NCBI RefSeq assembly: GCF_014649775.1
Contig: NZ_BMTR01000017.1
Span: 124,001 to 188,000, forward strand
DNA from: Streptomyces longisporoflavus
Lineage (GTDB): Bacteria; Actinomycetota; Actinomycetes; Streptomycetales; Streptomycetaceae
Direction of reading: 5' to 3'
DNA: 64,000 nucleotides
The translations under genes and the position numbers were made by a program. Shown here piece after piece: positions 56,706-64,000 of this stretch. Each line of letters starts with the position of its first letter. The first letter of the stretch is position 1. Under the pieces are notes generated by a model. It had not been told where the DNA came from, did not search any database, and worked only from the letters and a program-made list of their open reading frames with translations.

Positions 56706-57890
56706 TCACTCCCCCACCGGGATGGGTACGGGGCTTCCGGCGGACCCGCTGACCATGTTGCTGTCCCCGGTCGGGTCCAGGACGGCGTCGGCGAGGTTCG
56801 CGAGCAGTTCCGCGCCGTGACAGCCGAGGCCGTCGGCGTCGGCGGCCCCGGCCAGTACGGCGACGCACTGATCGCGTTGGGCGCGGATCGCCCGCCGGGT
56901 GGCGTCGGTCGCGCCTGACGCGCGGATCCGGTCCGCTGCTTCCCGGGCGAGGCCGGCGCGGGCGGCGGACTCGTGCTCGTGGGCGAGCGCGCGCAGCAGC
57001 GTGGCGAGTCCGGGGTCGCGGCCGAGCGCCCAGAGGGTGGGATAGGTGTAGACGCCGTTGGTGATGTCGTGTCCGATCGGCTTGCCCACTGCGTCCGGCT
57101 CCGCGGTGATGTCGAGCAGGTCGTCGCGGAGTTGGTAGCCGAGGCCGAGGAAGCGACCATAGCTGCCGAGCGCGGCCGTGGCTCCGGCTCCGTGGCCGGC
57201 GGCGAGCGCGCCAAGGCGGCAGGCCGCCTCGAAGAGTGACGCGGTCTTGCCTTCGATCGCGGAGTAGTAGGACCCCATCCGCCGGGCGGTGTCCAGCACC
57301 GTGGACCACTCTTCGGCCTGGCCCTCGCACAGCCGGACGAGAGTGCGCCCGATGATGCCGCCGGCCGCGCCGTGCAGGGTGGCGGCGGCGGTGAGGGCGT
57401 GACCGATGATGCAGTCACCTGCGAGCAGGGCCAGGGTGTTCCCGCCGCGGGCGCTGATCGTGGCGACACCGTGCCGGGTCGCGGCCTGGTCCATGAGGTC
57501 GTCGTGGACCAGGCTGGCCAGATGGAGCAGTTCCACGGCGGTGGCCGCCTGGACGACGCGCTCGGACAGTCGGGGCGGTGGGGCGCCCGCCGTACGGGAC
57601 GCGGCGATGACCAGCAGCGGCCGCAGCCGTTTGCCGCCGGTGAGGACGTCGGTCAGGGCAGGCGGGGTGACCAGAGGGCTGGCGTCCAGGGCTGTCCCGA
57701 TCGCCCGTAGTGTGCCGGACAGGTCGGCGCGTACGACGGCCTGTCCGAGATGGCGGGCCACGGTCCTCCCGGCGGCTGTCCGCAGGAGCCGTTCGACCTG
57801 GTCGTCGGCGGCGGTTGGCGCGGAGAGGGGCATGGCGGTCGTCGTCGGGGGCCGGGCCGGCGCTGACATCGTGGCCGTGGTGGGCGTCAT
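56706..57890 (-). CDS. polyprenyl diphosphate synthase (GGPP-type)
   Basis: A 394-residue trans-prenyltransferase that builds the isoprenoid chain. The first Asp-rich motif is DDLMD (130-134) and the second DDLLD (256-260), both canonical, with GGKRLRP (85-91) for diphosphate binding. The first 30 residues are a disordered extension. Together with the terpene cyclase and P450s this suggests geranylgeranyl diphosphate supply for a diterpene, although chain length cannot be read with certainty. It is the last gene of the operon and overlaps the P450 stop (ATGA). Confidence 0.94.
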   Translation of the reverse strand: MTPTTATMSAPARPPTTTAMPLSAPTAADDQVERLLRTAAGRTVARHLGQAVVRADLSGTLRAIGTALDASPLVTPPALTDVLTGGKRLRPLLVIAASRTAGAPPPRLSERVVQAATAVELLHLASLVHDDLMDQAATRHGVATISARGGNTLALLAGDCIIGHALTAAATLHGAAGGIIGRTLVRLCEGQAEEWSTVLDTARRMGSYYSAIEGKTASLFEAACRLGALAAGHGAGATAALGSYGRFLGLGYQLRDDLLDITAEPDAVGKPIGHDITNGVYTYPTLWALGRDPGLATLLRALAHEHESAARAGLAREAADRIRASGATDATRRAIRAQRDQCVAVLAGAADADGLGCHGAELLANLADAVLDPTGDSNMVSGSAGSPVPIPVGE

Positions 57891-59287
57891 GAGGCTGCCG
57901 TCCCGGTTCGGCCGGGGAGGCTCCGCACCGTGTTCGGGCGGCGCGACTGGACGGTCATCAGCACGCGATCGGCGCCGAGGGAGGCCCGGGCCACCGGACG
58001 GGGTGTTGTGCCCGAGACCGGCCGCAGGCGGAATCGCGCGGCCACGGCCGCGGTCACGCCGACGAGTTCGGTGAGGGCCACCTCGTCGCCGATGCACTTG
58101 CGGTTGCCTGCCCCGAAGGGGAGCATCGCAAGCCGGGCGGCGGCCGTGGGGGCGCGCCAGCGGTCGGGGTCGAAGCGCCGCGGCTCGGGAAAGACCCGCG
58201 GGTCGTGTTGAGTCTGGTAGGGGCTGAAGAGCACGGTGCTCCCCTTCTTCACCGGGTGGCCGGCGAGTCGTGTGTCCCGGGTCGTGGTCCGGGTCAGCAG
58301 CCAGGCGGGCGGGTAGAGGCGCAGAGCTTCCCGGACGACGCGGTGGGTGTGTTCAAGGCGCGGCAGGTCGTCCGGTGTCAGTACGGTCGCGGGCCGGCAG
58401 CCGAGCACGTGGTCGGCCTCGGCCCGTACGGCGCGTTCCGCGTCGGGGTGCGCGGCGAGCAGGCTGAAGATCCAGGTCAGCGCGTCGCCGGGCGGCTCGG
58501 TCGCGCCGATCAGCAGCGTCATCACCTGGTCGTGGATCTCCTCCTCGGTCAGGCCGGCGCCGTGCTCGTCGCGGCCGTGGACGAGGATCGACAGGAGGTC
58601 GTGGTGGTCCTGACCGCTGCGCCGGTAGGCACGGACCGTGTCGCCGATGACGCGATGCATGGTGGCGCGGGCACGCTCGAAACGACGGTTGGCCGGCAGC
58701 GGAAGCCGGTGCGTCCAGTCGACGGGAAGGACCATCCGTTGGTAGACGCCGCGCATGATGACAGGCATGGCGGCGACGACTTCGCCGATGGCCCGGTCGT
58801 CGAGCCGGGCGCCGAACATGGTGCGGGCGGCGACGCGCAGGGTGAGGGTGTGCATGGCGTGGCCGAGATCGAGGACCTGTCCGGTGCGCCAGGTGGCGAG
58901 CGTGGCGTCGACCTGCCGGGCCATCAGCTGCTGATAGCCGGGCAGGCGGGCGGTGTGGAAGGCGGGCTGCAGCAGCAGCCGCTGTCGGCGGTGGGTGGTG
59001 AAGTCCGAGCTGACGAGGCCGTCACCGACCAGCAGCCGGGCCTTCTCGAAGAGCGGGCCGCCCTTGTCGAAGGTCCGCGCGTCGTGGAGGACCTCCAGCA
59101 CGTCCGCCGTGCCACAGGCGAGGTAGGCCCGGTAGGGCCCCAGACGGAGCGTCACCAACCCGTGTTTGTAAGCGAGTTCACGTATGAAGGGCAGCGGACG
59201 GAACCAGAGCTGCCCGGCGTGGCCGAGCAGCGGCAGCGCGTGCGGGGCCTCGACGGGCCGGGCGGCGATGGCGGCGGGCATGTTCAC
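57887..59287 (-). CDS. cytochrome P450 with atypical I-helix
   Basis: A 466-residue heme monooxygenase. The heme loop FGAGNRKCIG holds the ligand Cys398, and VVREALRLYPP is the ExxR helix. The I-helix reads GATEPPGDAL (261-270): the Thr of the usual AGxxT oxygen-activation motif is replaced by Pro. DKGGPLF (75-81) is shared with the second P450, so the two probably arose by duplication within terpene oxygenases. Its GTG overlaps the stop of the upstream P450. It likely oxidises the cyclised terpene. Confidence 0.94.
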   Translation of the reverse strand: MNMPAAIAARPVEAPHALPLLGHAGQLWFRPLPFIRELAYKHGLVTLRLGPYRAYLACGTADVLEVLHDARTFDKGGPLFEKARLLVGDGLVSSDFTTHRRQRLLLQPAFHTARLPGYQQLMARQVDATLATWRTGQVLDLGHAMHTLTLRVAARTMFGARLDDRAIGEVVAAMPVIMRGVYQRMVLPVDWTHRLPLPANRRFERARATMHRVIGDTVRAYRRSGQDHHDLLSILVHGRDEHGAGLTEEEIHDQVMTLLIGATEPPGDALTWIFSLLAAHPDAERAVRAEADHVLGCRPATVLTPDDLPRLEHTHRVVREALRLYPPAWLLTRTTTRDTRLAGHPVKKGSTVLFSPYQTQHDPRVFPEPRRFDPDRWRAPTAAARLAMLPFGAGNRKCIGDEVALTELVGVTAAVAARFRLRPVSGTTPRPVARASLGADRVLMTVQSRRPNTVRSLPGRTGTAAS

Positions 59288-60777
59288 GACTGGTCCCCGC
59301 GGTAGGGGCAGCTGCCGGTGGACGGGTCCGGTCGCGTCGCCGCTGCTTCGCGAGGGCTGTCGGTCACGTCCACCGCGGTGTCTTCCGTCGCGGGCTGCCG
59401 TCGGGTGAGGCGCATGGGCAGGGGCCCCGGGCCCAGCGTCGCCTCGGGCAGGTGTTTGCGCCTAGTCCCCGCGACCGGCCGCATCGACCAGGCTCCCAGG
59501 ATCGTGGCGATCAGCAGGGTCGCCTCCGTGAGCGCGAACTTGTCGCCGATGCACTTTCGGTTGCCCATGATGAAGGGCTGCATGGCGGCCCGTGTGACGT
59601 CGTCGACGCGTTCGGGCAGCCAGCGGTCGGGGTCGAAGTTCTCCGGCCGCGCGAACAGGTCGGGGTTGTGGTGCAGCAGGTAGGGGCTGAGCAGGATGAT
59701 CCTGCCCTCGGGCAGCCGGTGGCCTCCCAGTTCCGCGTCGCGGGTGGTCACCCGTGTCAGCAGCCAGACCGGGGGACGCAAGCGCAATGTCTCGTACAGG
59801 ACCCGGTAGAGGTACTCCAGCCGCGGGACGTCCTCGAACCGCGCGGGCCGTCCGGCCAGGACCCGGTCGAGTTCCTGCCGCACGCGCCGCCGCACCTGCG
59901 GGTGCCCGTCGATCAGGTGGAGGGCGGAGCAGATCGCGTTGGCGGTGGTCTCCATACCGCCCGCGAGCAGGGTCGTCACCTGCTTGTGGATTTCCTCCTC
60001 CGACAGGCCTTGCCCGGTCTCCTCGTCCACCGTGCTGATCAGGATCGACATCAGGTCGCCGTGGTCGATCCCCTCGCTGCGGTACTGGGTGATGGCCTGG
60101 TCCACGACCACGCGCATCCGCTCGTGTGCGAGCGCGAACTCGCGGTTCTCGCGTGTGGGCAGCTTCTCCAGCAGCGCCGTCGGGGCGACCATCCGCTTGT
60201 AGACGCCGCGGTTGATCAGCGGCATGCACTCCTGCACCTCGGCGGTGGCCCTGGTGCTGAGCGGGTTGGTGAACATGGTCCGTGCGGCGATGCGCAGCGT
60301 GACGGCGTGCATCTGGTCGCGGACATCGAGCTCCTGACCGTCCCTCCAGCCCTGGAGCAGTTCGGCGATCTCCTGCTCCATCACGGCCGCGTAACCGGGC
60401 ATCCGGGACTGGTGGAAGCCGGGCTGCATCATCCGGCGCTGGCGGCGGTGCGGCTCGAAGGTCGCGGAGAACAGTCCGCTGCCGACCAGTTCCTCTGCCT
60501 TGTCGAACAGGGGGCCGCCCTTGTCGTAGGTACGCGCTTCCAGCAGGACCTGCCGGATCAGGCCGGGGTCGCACACCATCACAGCCGGACGCCGGCCGAG
60601 CCTGACCTCGACGAGATCCCCGTGCCGTGACAGGCCGGTCAGGAAGTCCAGCGGACGCCGGGCCAGCGGCAGCGCGTGCCCGAGCAGCGGGAGAGCGCAG
60701 GGCGCGACGGCGTAGCGCGCCTTGCGCGGCGGCCGGGCAGGCGGCGGGGCCTCGGCGGTCGGCGCGGTCGTGGCCAT
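59284..60777 (-). CDS. cytochrome P450
   Basis: A 497-residue P450 with canonical motifs: I-helix LLAGGMETTANAI, ExxR in YETLRLRPPV, and heme loop FIMGNRKCIG with Cys409. The opening PCALPLLGHALPLARRPLDF and DKGGPLFDKAEELVG match terpene-oxidising P450s of actinobacteria. AGAAGGAG before the ATG decides the start, although the frame stays open upstream through a tandem repeat. No ferredoxin or reductase is encoded in the cluster, so those come from elsewhere in the genome. Confidence 0.94.
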   Translation of the reverse strand: MATTAPTAEAPPPARPPRKARYAVAPCALPLLGHALPLARRPLDFLTGLSRHGDLVEVRLGRRPAVMVCDPGLIRQVLLEARTYDKGGPLFDKAEELVGSGLFSATFEPHRRQRRMMQPGFHQSRMPGYAAVMEQEIAELLQGWRDGQELDVRDQMHAVTLRIAARTMFTNPLSTRATAEVQECMPLINRGVYKRMVAPTALLEKLPTRENREFALAHERMRVVVDQAITQYRSEGIDHGDLMSILISTVDEETGQGLSEEEIHKQVTTLLAGGMETTANAICSALHLIDGHPQVRRRVRQELDRVLAGRPARFEDVPRLEYLYRVLYETLRLRPPVWLLTRVTTRDAELGGHRLPEGRIILLSPYLLHHNPDLFARPENFDPDRWLPERVDDVTRAAMQPFIMGNRKCIGDKFALTEATLLIATILGAWSMRPVAGTRRKHLPEATLGPGPLPMRLTRRQPATEDTAVDVTDSPREAAATRPDPSTGSCPYRGDQS

Positions 60778-60814
60778 GACGGTCTCCTTCTGGCTCGATG
60801 CGGCGGCGGGCGGG

Positions 60815-60922
60815 GGCGTACGGCTGGTACGGGACTCAGGGACCGGCAGAGGCGTACGGCTGGCGCGGCACTCCAGAACCGGCCTGGGCGTACGGCAGAC
60901 GCGGCGCTCAGGAACCGGCCGG
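60815..60922. repeat. 36-base tandem repeat between cyclase and P450 genes
   Basis: Three imperfect 36-base units, each starting GGCGTACGGC, fill the gap and run into the last codons of the cyclase gene. Confidence 0.7.
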
Positions 60923-62095
60923 GGCGTCGCGGAAGCGGGCGATGGGGGCGGTGAGGCTGAGCCAGCCCGAGGTGCTTCCGTCCCACACTGCCCCGTCACC
61001 GAAGTAACGCGGCGTCAGGTACTCGAACTCCTGGCTCCCGCCGATCAGATGGTCGAGCCCACTGAGGTAGGCGACGATCCCGTCATCCGGACGAGACGGA
61101 CCAGCAGGACGAGACGGGCCAGCCGGACGAGACGGGCCGGCCGGGCCGGCCAGCAGGCGGTCCCTGGCGGCGAGGTACTCCCGCTCATGCCGTTCGGCCA
61201 GCGCGCACAACCGGTCGACGGCCACCTGGAGCGGCAGGCCCTCGTGCTCGCACAGGACGCGGACGGTGGTCATGGTGTCCTCGTCCCGGTACTCCTTGCG
61301 CCACGAGAGCAGGTCATTGACGATGATCAGCTGGCGCATCCCGTGGTGGTGCACCTCGTCAAGCAGCCCGGCGGCCAGCGCGCCGGTCATGTCGACCTCC
61401 GCGGCGTACTCCGTCAGCAGCCCCAGGAACGCGCAGCCGAAGCTCTCGGCCCGGATCCGCATGCAGGACTCGAAGTCCGGTACGCGACCGTCGAGTTTGC
61501 TGCGGATCTCCGCGCTGCACCCGCGCAGGAACGCCTCCAGGCTCGCGAGCAGCCGCGCCTCCTGCGGTCTGCTCAGACCGGGCGAGAGCCGCTCCCACAG
61601 GTCTGTGGCGGCGCGTGCGTAGAGCGGGGCCGTGCCCTCGGGCTCAGCGTCCGTGCCGCGGGTCACGCCTGAGCGGAGGTCGTCGAGCAAGGCCGCGAAG
61701 ACCGCACCGGCGACGGCGTGCGAGCCGCCGAGCGCGGACCGGTCGGAGACGAAGGTGTCGATCACCGTGACGAACTGGTACCAGTCGGCGATGTTCCGGG
61801 CGCGCGACGCTTCCGCGTACGGCACGGTCAGCGGGCCGTACAGGCCGTTGCGCTGGCGCAGGAACACGAGCAGGTCGCTCTCGTCGGCGAAGCACGCCCC
61901 CAGCATCCGGCGGACCCACCCGTTGGAGGCGATCTCGATCCGGGCCGCGTCGGGGTGATAGCCCCGCGGGAGGAGGCGCGGCAGCGGCGGCAGGTAGAAC
62001 TCCTCAGCAGGACGTCCCGGGCCGACGCGCCGCACCCCGTCGTCGCCGGCGTGCGGGCCGTTGCTCACTGCGGCCGTTGTCACGGTTGCCCCCAT
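60908..62095 (-). CDS. class I terpene cyclase
   Basis: A 395-residue terpene synthase, first gene of the cluster operon. The NSE metal triad NDLLSWRKE is canonical (N260, S264, E268), an Arg 45-47 residues before it (R213/R215) can sense diphosphate, and the RY pair is R363-Y364. The Asp-rich motif is odd: VIDTFVSD (D113, D118) instead of DDxxD/E. Residues about 318-336 are an AGPSRP triple repeat in a loop. The ATG at 62095 has no ribosome site; the GTG at 62083, preceded by GGGGGC, is a real alternative. The skeleton made is unknown. Confidence 0.92.
   Translation of the reverse strand: MGATVTTAAVSNGPHAGDDGVRRVGPGRPAEEFYLPPLPRLLPRGYHPDAARIEIASNGWVRRMLGACFADESDLLVFLRQRNGLYGPLTVPYAEASRARNIADWYQFVTVIDTFVSDRSALGGSHAVAGAVFAALLDDLRSGVTRGTDAEPEGTAPLYARAATDLWERLSPGLSRPQEARLLASLEAFLRGCSAEIRSKLDGRVPDFESCMRIRAESFGCAFLGLLTEYAAEVDMTGALAAGLLDEVHHHGMRQLIIVNDLLSWRKEYRDEDTMTTVRVLCEHEGLPLQVAVDRLCALAERHEREYLAARDRLLAGPAGPSRPAGPSRPAGPSRPDDGIVAYLSGLDHLIGGSQEFEYLTPRYFGDGAVWDGSTSGWLSLTAPIARFRDAPAGS
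61089..61142 (-). repeat. 18-base repeat coding for AGPSRP in the cyclase
   Basis: Three in-frame 18-base units encode AGPSRP three times, in a loop between the NSE helix region and the RY pair. Confidence 0.85.
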
Positions 62096-62170
62096 GTCGT
62101 CGTCGCGCTGCTGGACACCGACAGTGCGTACCGCGACTAAAGAGGGGCTTGGGCGTACGCCGGGGCCATC

Positions 62171-62263
62171 CGGCCTGCGTTCCGGCCCGCGTTCTGGCCT
62201 GCGTTCCGGCCCGCGTTCTGGCCCGCGTTCTGGCCCGCGTTCTGGCCCGCGTTCTGGCCCGCG
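62171..62263. repeat. 12-base tandem repeat upstream of the 2OG oxygenase
   Basis: Seven full units of about TGGCCCGCGTTC and part of an eighth lie between the divergent cyclase and oxygenase genes, where their promoters should be. Open frames across it are only the repeat read on both strands. Confidence 0.9.
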
Positions 62264-62331
62264 ACGGGATTTACCGGGGGTTTAGCAGGGGGCCGTAGAC
62301 CTGTGGTGCCCGGCCGACGGAAGGAGTGCCC

Positions 62332-63333
62332 ATGTCCGCGACAAACTCTGGTGCCACCGACGAGGTCACCGTGGTGGGCGGGTACGTACCCGTCATCGAC
62401 CTCTCCGGTACGAACACCCCGGCCGGGCGCGGGAGCGCGGCCCGGGCGATCGGCGCCGCGTGTGAGACCTCCGGTTTCTTCACCGTGGTCGGCCACGGCG
62501 TGGCGCAGGAGCTCATCGACCGGATGTACGAGACGGCTCGCGCCTTCTTCGAGCTCCCCGCCGAGGAGAAGGCGAAGGTGGCGGTCGCACCCGGGACCAA
62601 TGGTTTCTACGCCGAGGCCGGATGCAGCTGCGGCGAGGAGGAGGCCCCCCTCGACCTGAACGAGGTGTTCGTCGCGAGTGTCCGCGGCGACGACAACACC
62701 GTGCCCGGGAACGCCGGGGCGGTGACCCTGCCCTGGGAGGCCGCCAACCAGTGGCCGGAGGCTCCGGAGCCGTTCCGAGCCGTGTGGCGCGAGTACACCA
62801 CCGCGATGGAGGAACTGGCGACCGACCTGATCCGCCTCTTCGCGCTGGCGCTCGGTCTGGACGAGAACTACTTCGACGACAAGATCGACCGCCAGGTGTC
62901 GACGATCTCGGCGAACTACTACTACCCGCTGACCATCCCGCCGCTGCCCGGGCAACTCCGCAAGGGCGAGCACGCCGACTGGGGCAACATGACCATCCTC
63001 TACCAGGACGGAGGCGGCGGGCTCCAGGTGGAGGAGAAGGACCGCGGCTGGACGGACGTCCCGTACACCAGGGGCAGCTTCGTCGTGAATCTCGGGGACA
63101 TGATGGAGTTCTGGTCCGGCGGACGCTGGGTCTCCACCAGGCACCGTGTGGTCCTGCCCGCGGAGGGCAAGAACCAGACGCGGATCAGCATCCCGTTCTT
63201 CCACATCCCGAACCCCGACGCGAAGATCGAACCGCTGCTCCCGGTGAGCGACGAGGCCACCGGCGAGCGCATCAGGTCGGCCTCGACCCCGGCGGAGTGG
63301 TTCCGCGAGCGCCTGGCAGAGGTCTTCGGCTGA
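62332..63333 (+). CDS. 2-oxoglutarate/Fe(II) oxygenase, isopenicillin-N-synthase-like
   Basis: A 333-residue non-heme iron oxygenase. The iron triad is H214, D216 (EHADWGNMT) and H271 (STRHRVV); R284 and S286 (RISIPFF) bind the co-substrate carboxylate. The N-terminal DIOX_N domain starts VPVIDLSG. Two Cys (98 and 100, AGCSCGEE) form an unusual tip in the insert. GGAAGGAG precedes the ATG at 62332. It is divergent from the terpene operon and could perform a late oxidation of the terpene, though it could be independent. Confidence 0.93.
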   Translation: MSATNSGATDEVTVVGGYVPVIDLSGTNTPAGRGSAARAIGAACETSGFFTVVGHGVAQELIDRMYETARAFFELPAEEKAKVAVAPGTNGFYAEAGCSCGEEEAPLDLNEVFVASVRGDDNTVPGNAGAVTLPWEAANQWPEAPEPFRAVWREYTTAMEELATDLIRLFALALGLDENYFDDKIDRQVSTISANYYYPLTIPPLPGQLRKGEHADWGNMTILYQDGGGGLQVEEKDRGWTDVPYTRGSFVVNLGDMMEFWSGGRWVSTRHRVVLPAEGKNQTRISIPFFHIPNPDAKIEPLLPVSDEATGERIRSASTPAEWFRERLAEVFG

Positions 63334-63365
63334 CACGAAGCCCGAAACGAAGGGTGACACGAAGA

Positions 63366-63389
63366 AGGGGCCATCCGAAGATGGCCCCT
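63366..63389. terminator. bidirectional hairpin between the oxygenase and tRNA-Pro
   Basis: A perfect 10-base stem (63366-63375 with 63380-63389) has a CGAA loop. It lies 32 bases after the oxygenase stop and 16 bases after the tRNA 3' end, and can serve both converging transcripts. Confidence 0.8.
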
Positions 63390-63405
63390 ACCTGCGACGT
63401 TTCCG

Positions 63406-63479
<74 letters not shown>

Positions 63480-63643
63480 GTGCCCGTGTGACCTGGGGTT
63501 TCCCCTGGCCGAACGCGCACCGAAACAATACCGCACTCGGAGCGGTGATCGCTCACGCCTTTCGCGCCCCGCCGACCTCGAGCAAACTCCAGGTCCACTG
63601 TAGCCGTCAGGGCACAGAGCGTGATTACGCGGACCCGGCCGCC

Positions 63644-64000
63644 TCATGAGGCCGATGACGCGGGACGAGAAGCTTGGGGCCGGCGCGACGCCGGCCCTTG
63701 AGTCGCCCGGGGTTCCAGGGCGGCCGGGTGAACAGGGTCACATCCCGGTCGGCTGCGGCTTGCGTACAGATTTGTGTGGCTTGGTCGGGGCTCGAGCGTG
63801 GCGACGAGTAGTGTCAGCGGGCCCGTGGTGGTGATCATCAGAACGCAGAAGAAGGCAATGACGCCCCAGAGCCAGGCGCGGGACCTGAACTCACGCCAGC
63901 TCTGCATGAGGTCGGCCCGGAAGCCGTCGCTGTGCGGCAGCGAGCCGGGGAGTGTGGGTGGCAGCCTGAGGAGCACCAGGCACAGGGCGCTCGATCCGTA
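63644..64000 (-). pseudogene. remnant of an MFS transporter (5' part beyond window)
   Basis: From the right edge the minus strand reads YGSSALCLVLLRLPP and then FRADLMQSWREFRSRAWLWG, the TM6/central-loop region of a typical MFS_3 exporter. After VIAFFCVLM and about 15 more residues (to near 63800) the similarity ends and an unrelated Arg/Pro/Ser-rich tail runs to a stop at 63644. The whole C-terminal half is missing. It is probably a decayed gene or the scar of a rearrangement beside the tRNA. The unseen 5' end could change this view. Confidence 0.5.

Noticed and set aside
60778..60999. N-terminal extension of the second P450 through the 36-base repeat
   Set aside because: AGAAGGAG and an ATG at 60777 fit the normal P450 length; the extension is repeat-derived Arg/Pro/Thr.
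62137..63360. Minus-strand frame with QNAG repeats opposite the 2OG oxygenase
   Set aside because: The repeated peptide is only the 12-base array read backwards, and the rest is antisense to a gene with all catalytic residues.

Overview
The window is about 72% GC by eye, with third-position G/C bias in every convincing reading frame. It also shows frequent GTG/TTG starts, ATGA/GTGA start-stop overlaps and many leaderless promoters (TAnnnT six or seven bases before the start). With a Tat-secreted cholesterol oxidase, a chitin-type LPMO, DtxR-type iron boxes, a DasR-like site and a terpene cluster, this points to a Streptomyces or close relative, probably in an accessory or semi-conserved part of the chromosome.

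Layout. 0-13 kb: a ROK regulator (cut by the window edge), a methyltransferase, an MscS channel, a YtrA-type ABC/GntR operon with a clear operator, an acyl-CoA dehydrogenase, a berberine-bridge-type oxidase and a large LuxR (LAL) regulator. 12.7-18.1 kb: an old yellow enzyme, a CGNR-type regulator, a LacI regulator and a self-regulated ArsR/MFS pair. 18.2-23 kb: cholesterol oxidase, a two-gene AhpD/reductase operon, an AA10 LPMO and a nitrobindin-like protein. 23-28.4 kb: an iron-box-controlled heterodimeric ABC exporter, a degenerate Nudix protein and a second iron box before a secreted YncE-like propeller. 28.5-34 kb: a malonate utilisation operon (GntR, matC, matB, carboxyltransferase). 34-42.8 kb: an epimerase, a two-component system, glycosyltransferases (one preceded by duplicated gene heads), a methyltransferase, a molybdopterin/cytochrome b fusion and a GT-C-like membrane enzyme. 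42.8-47.2 kb: a low-GC small secreted protein, then two MFS pumps with divergent HxlR and AraC regulators. 47.2-56.7 kb: a complete dipeptide-type ABC transporter facing two D-2-hydroxyacid dehydrogenases and a glucarate-dehydratase-like enolase. 56.7-63.3 kb: a diterpene-type cluster (polyprenyl synthase, two P450s, terpene cyclase, with a divergent 2OG oxygenase). The right end holds tRNA-Pro(GGG) and an apparently decayed MFS gene.

How genes work together. The terpene genes form one overlapping operon: isoprenyl chain, cyclised skeleton, two P450 oxidations, perhaps finished by the 2OG enzyme. The mat genes import malonate and convert it to malonyl-CoA. The ABC pair and the YncE protein look like two arms of an iron-starvation response. 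Short tandem repeats are unusually common, both at gene junctions and inside coding linkers.
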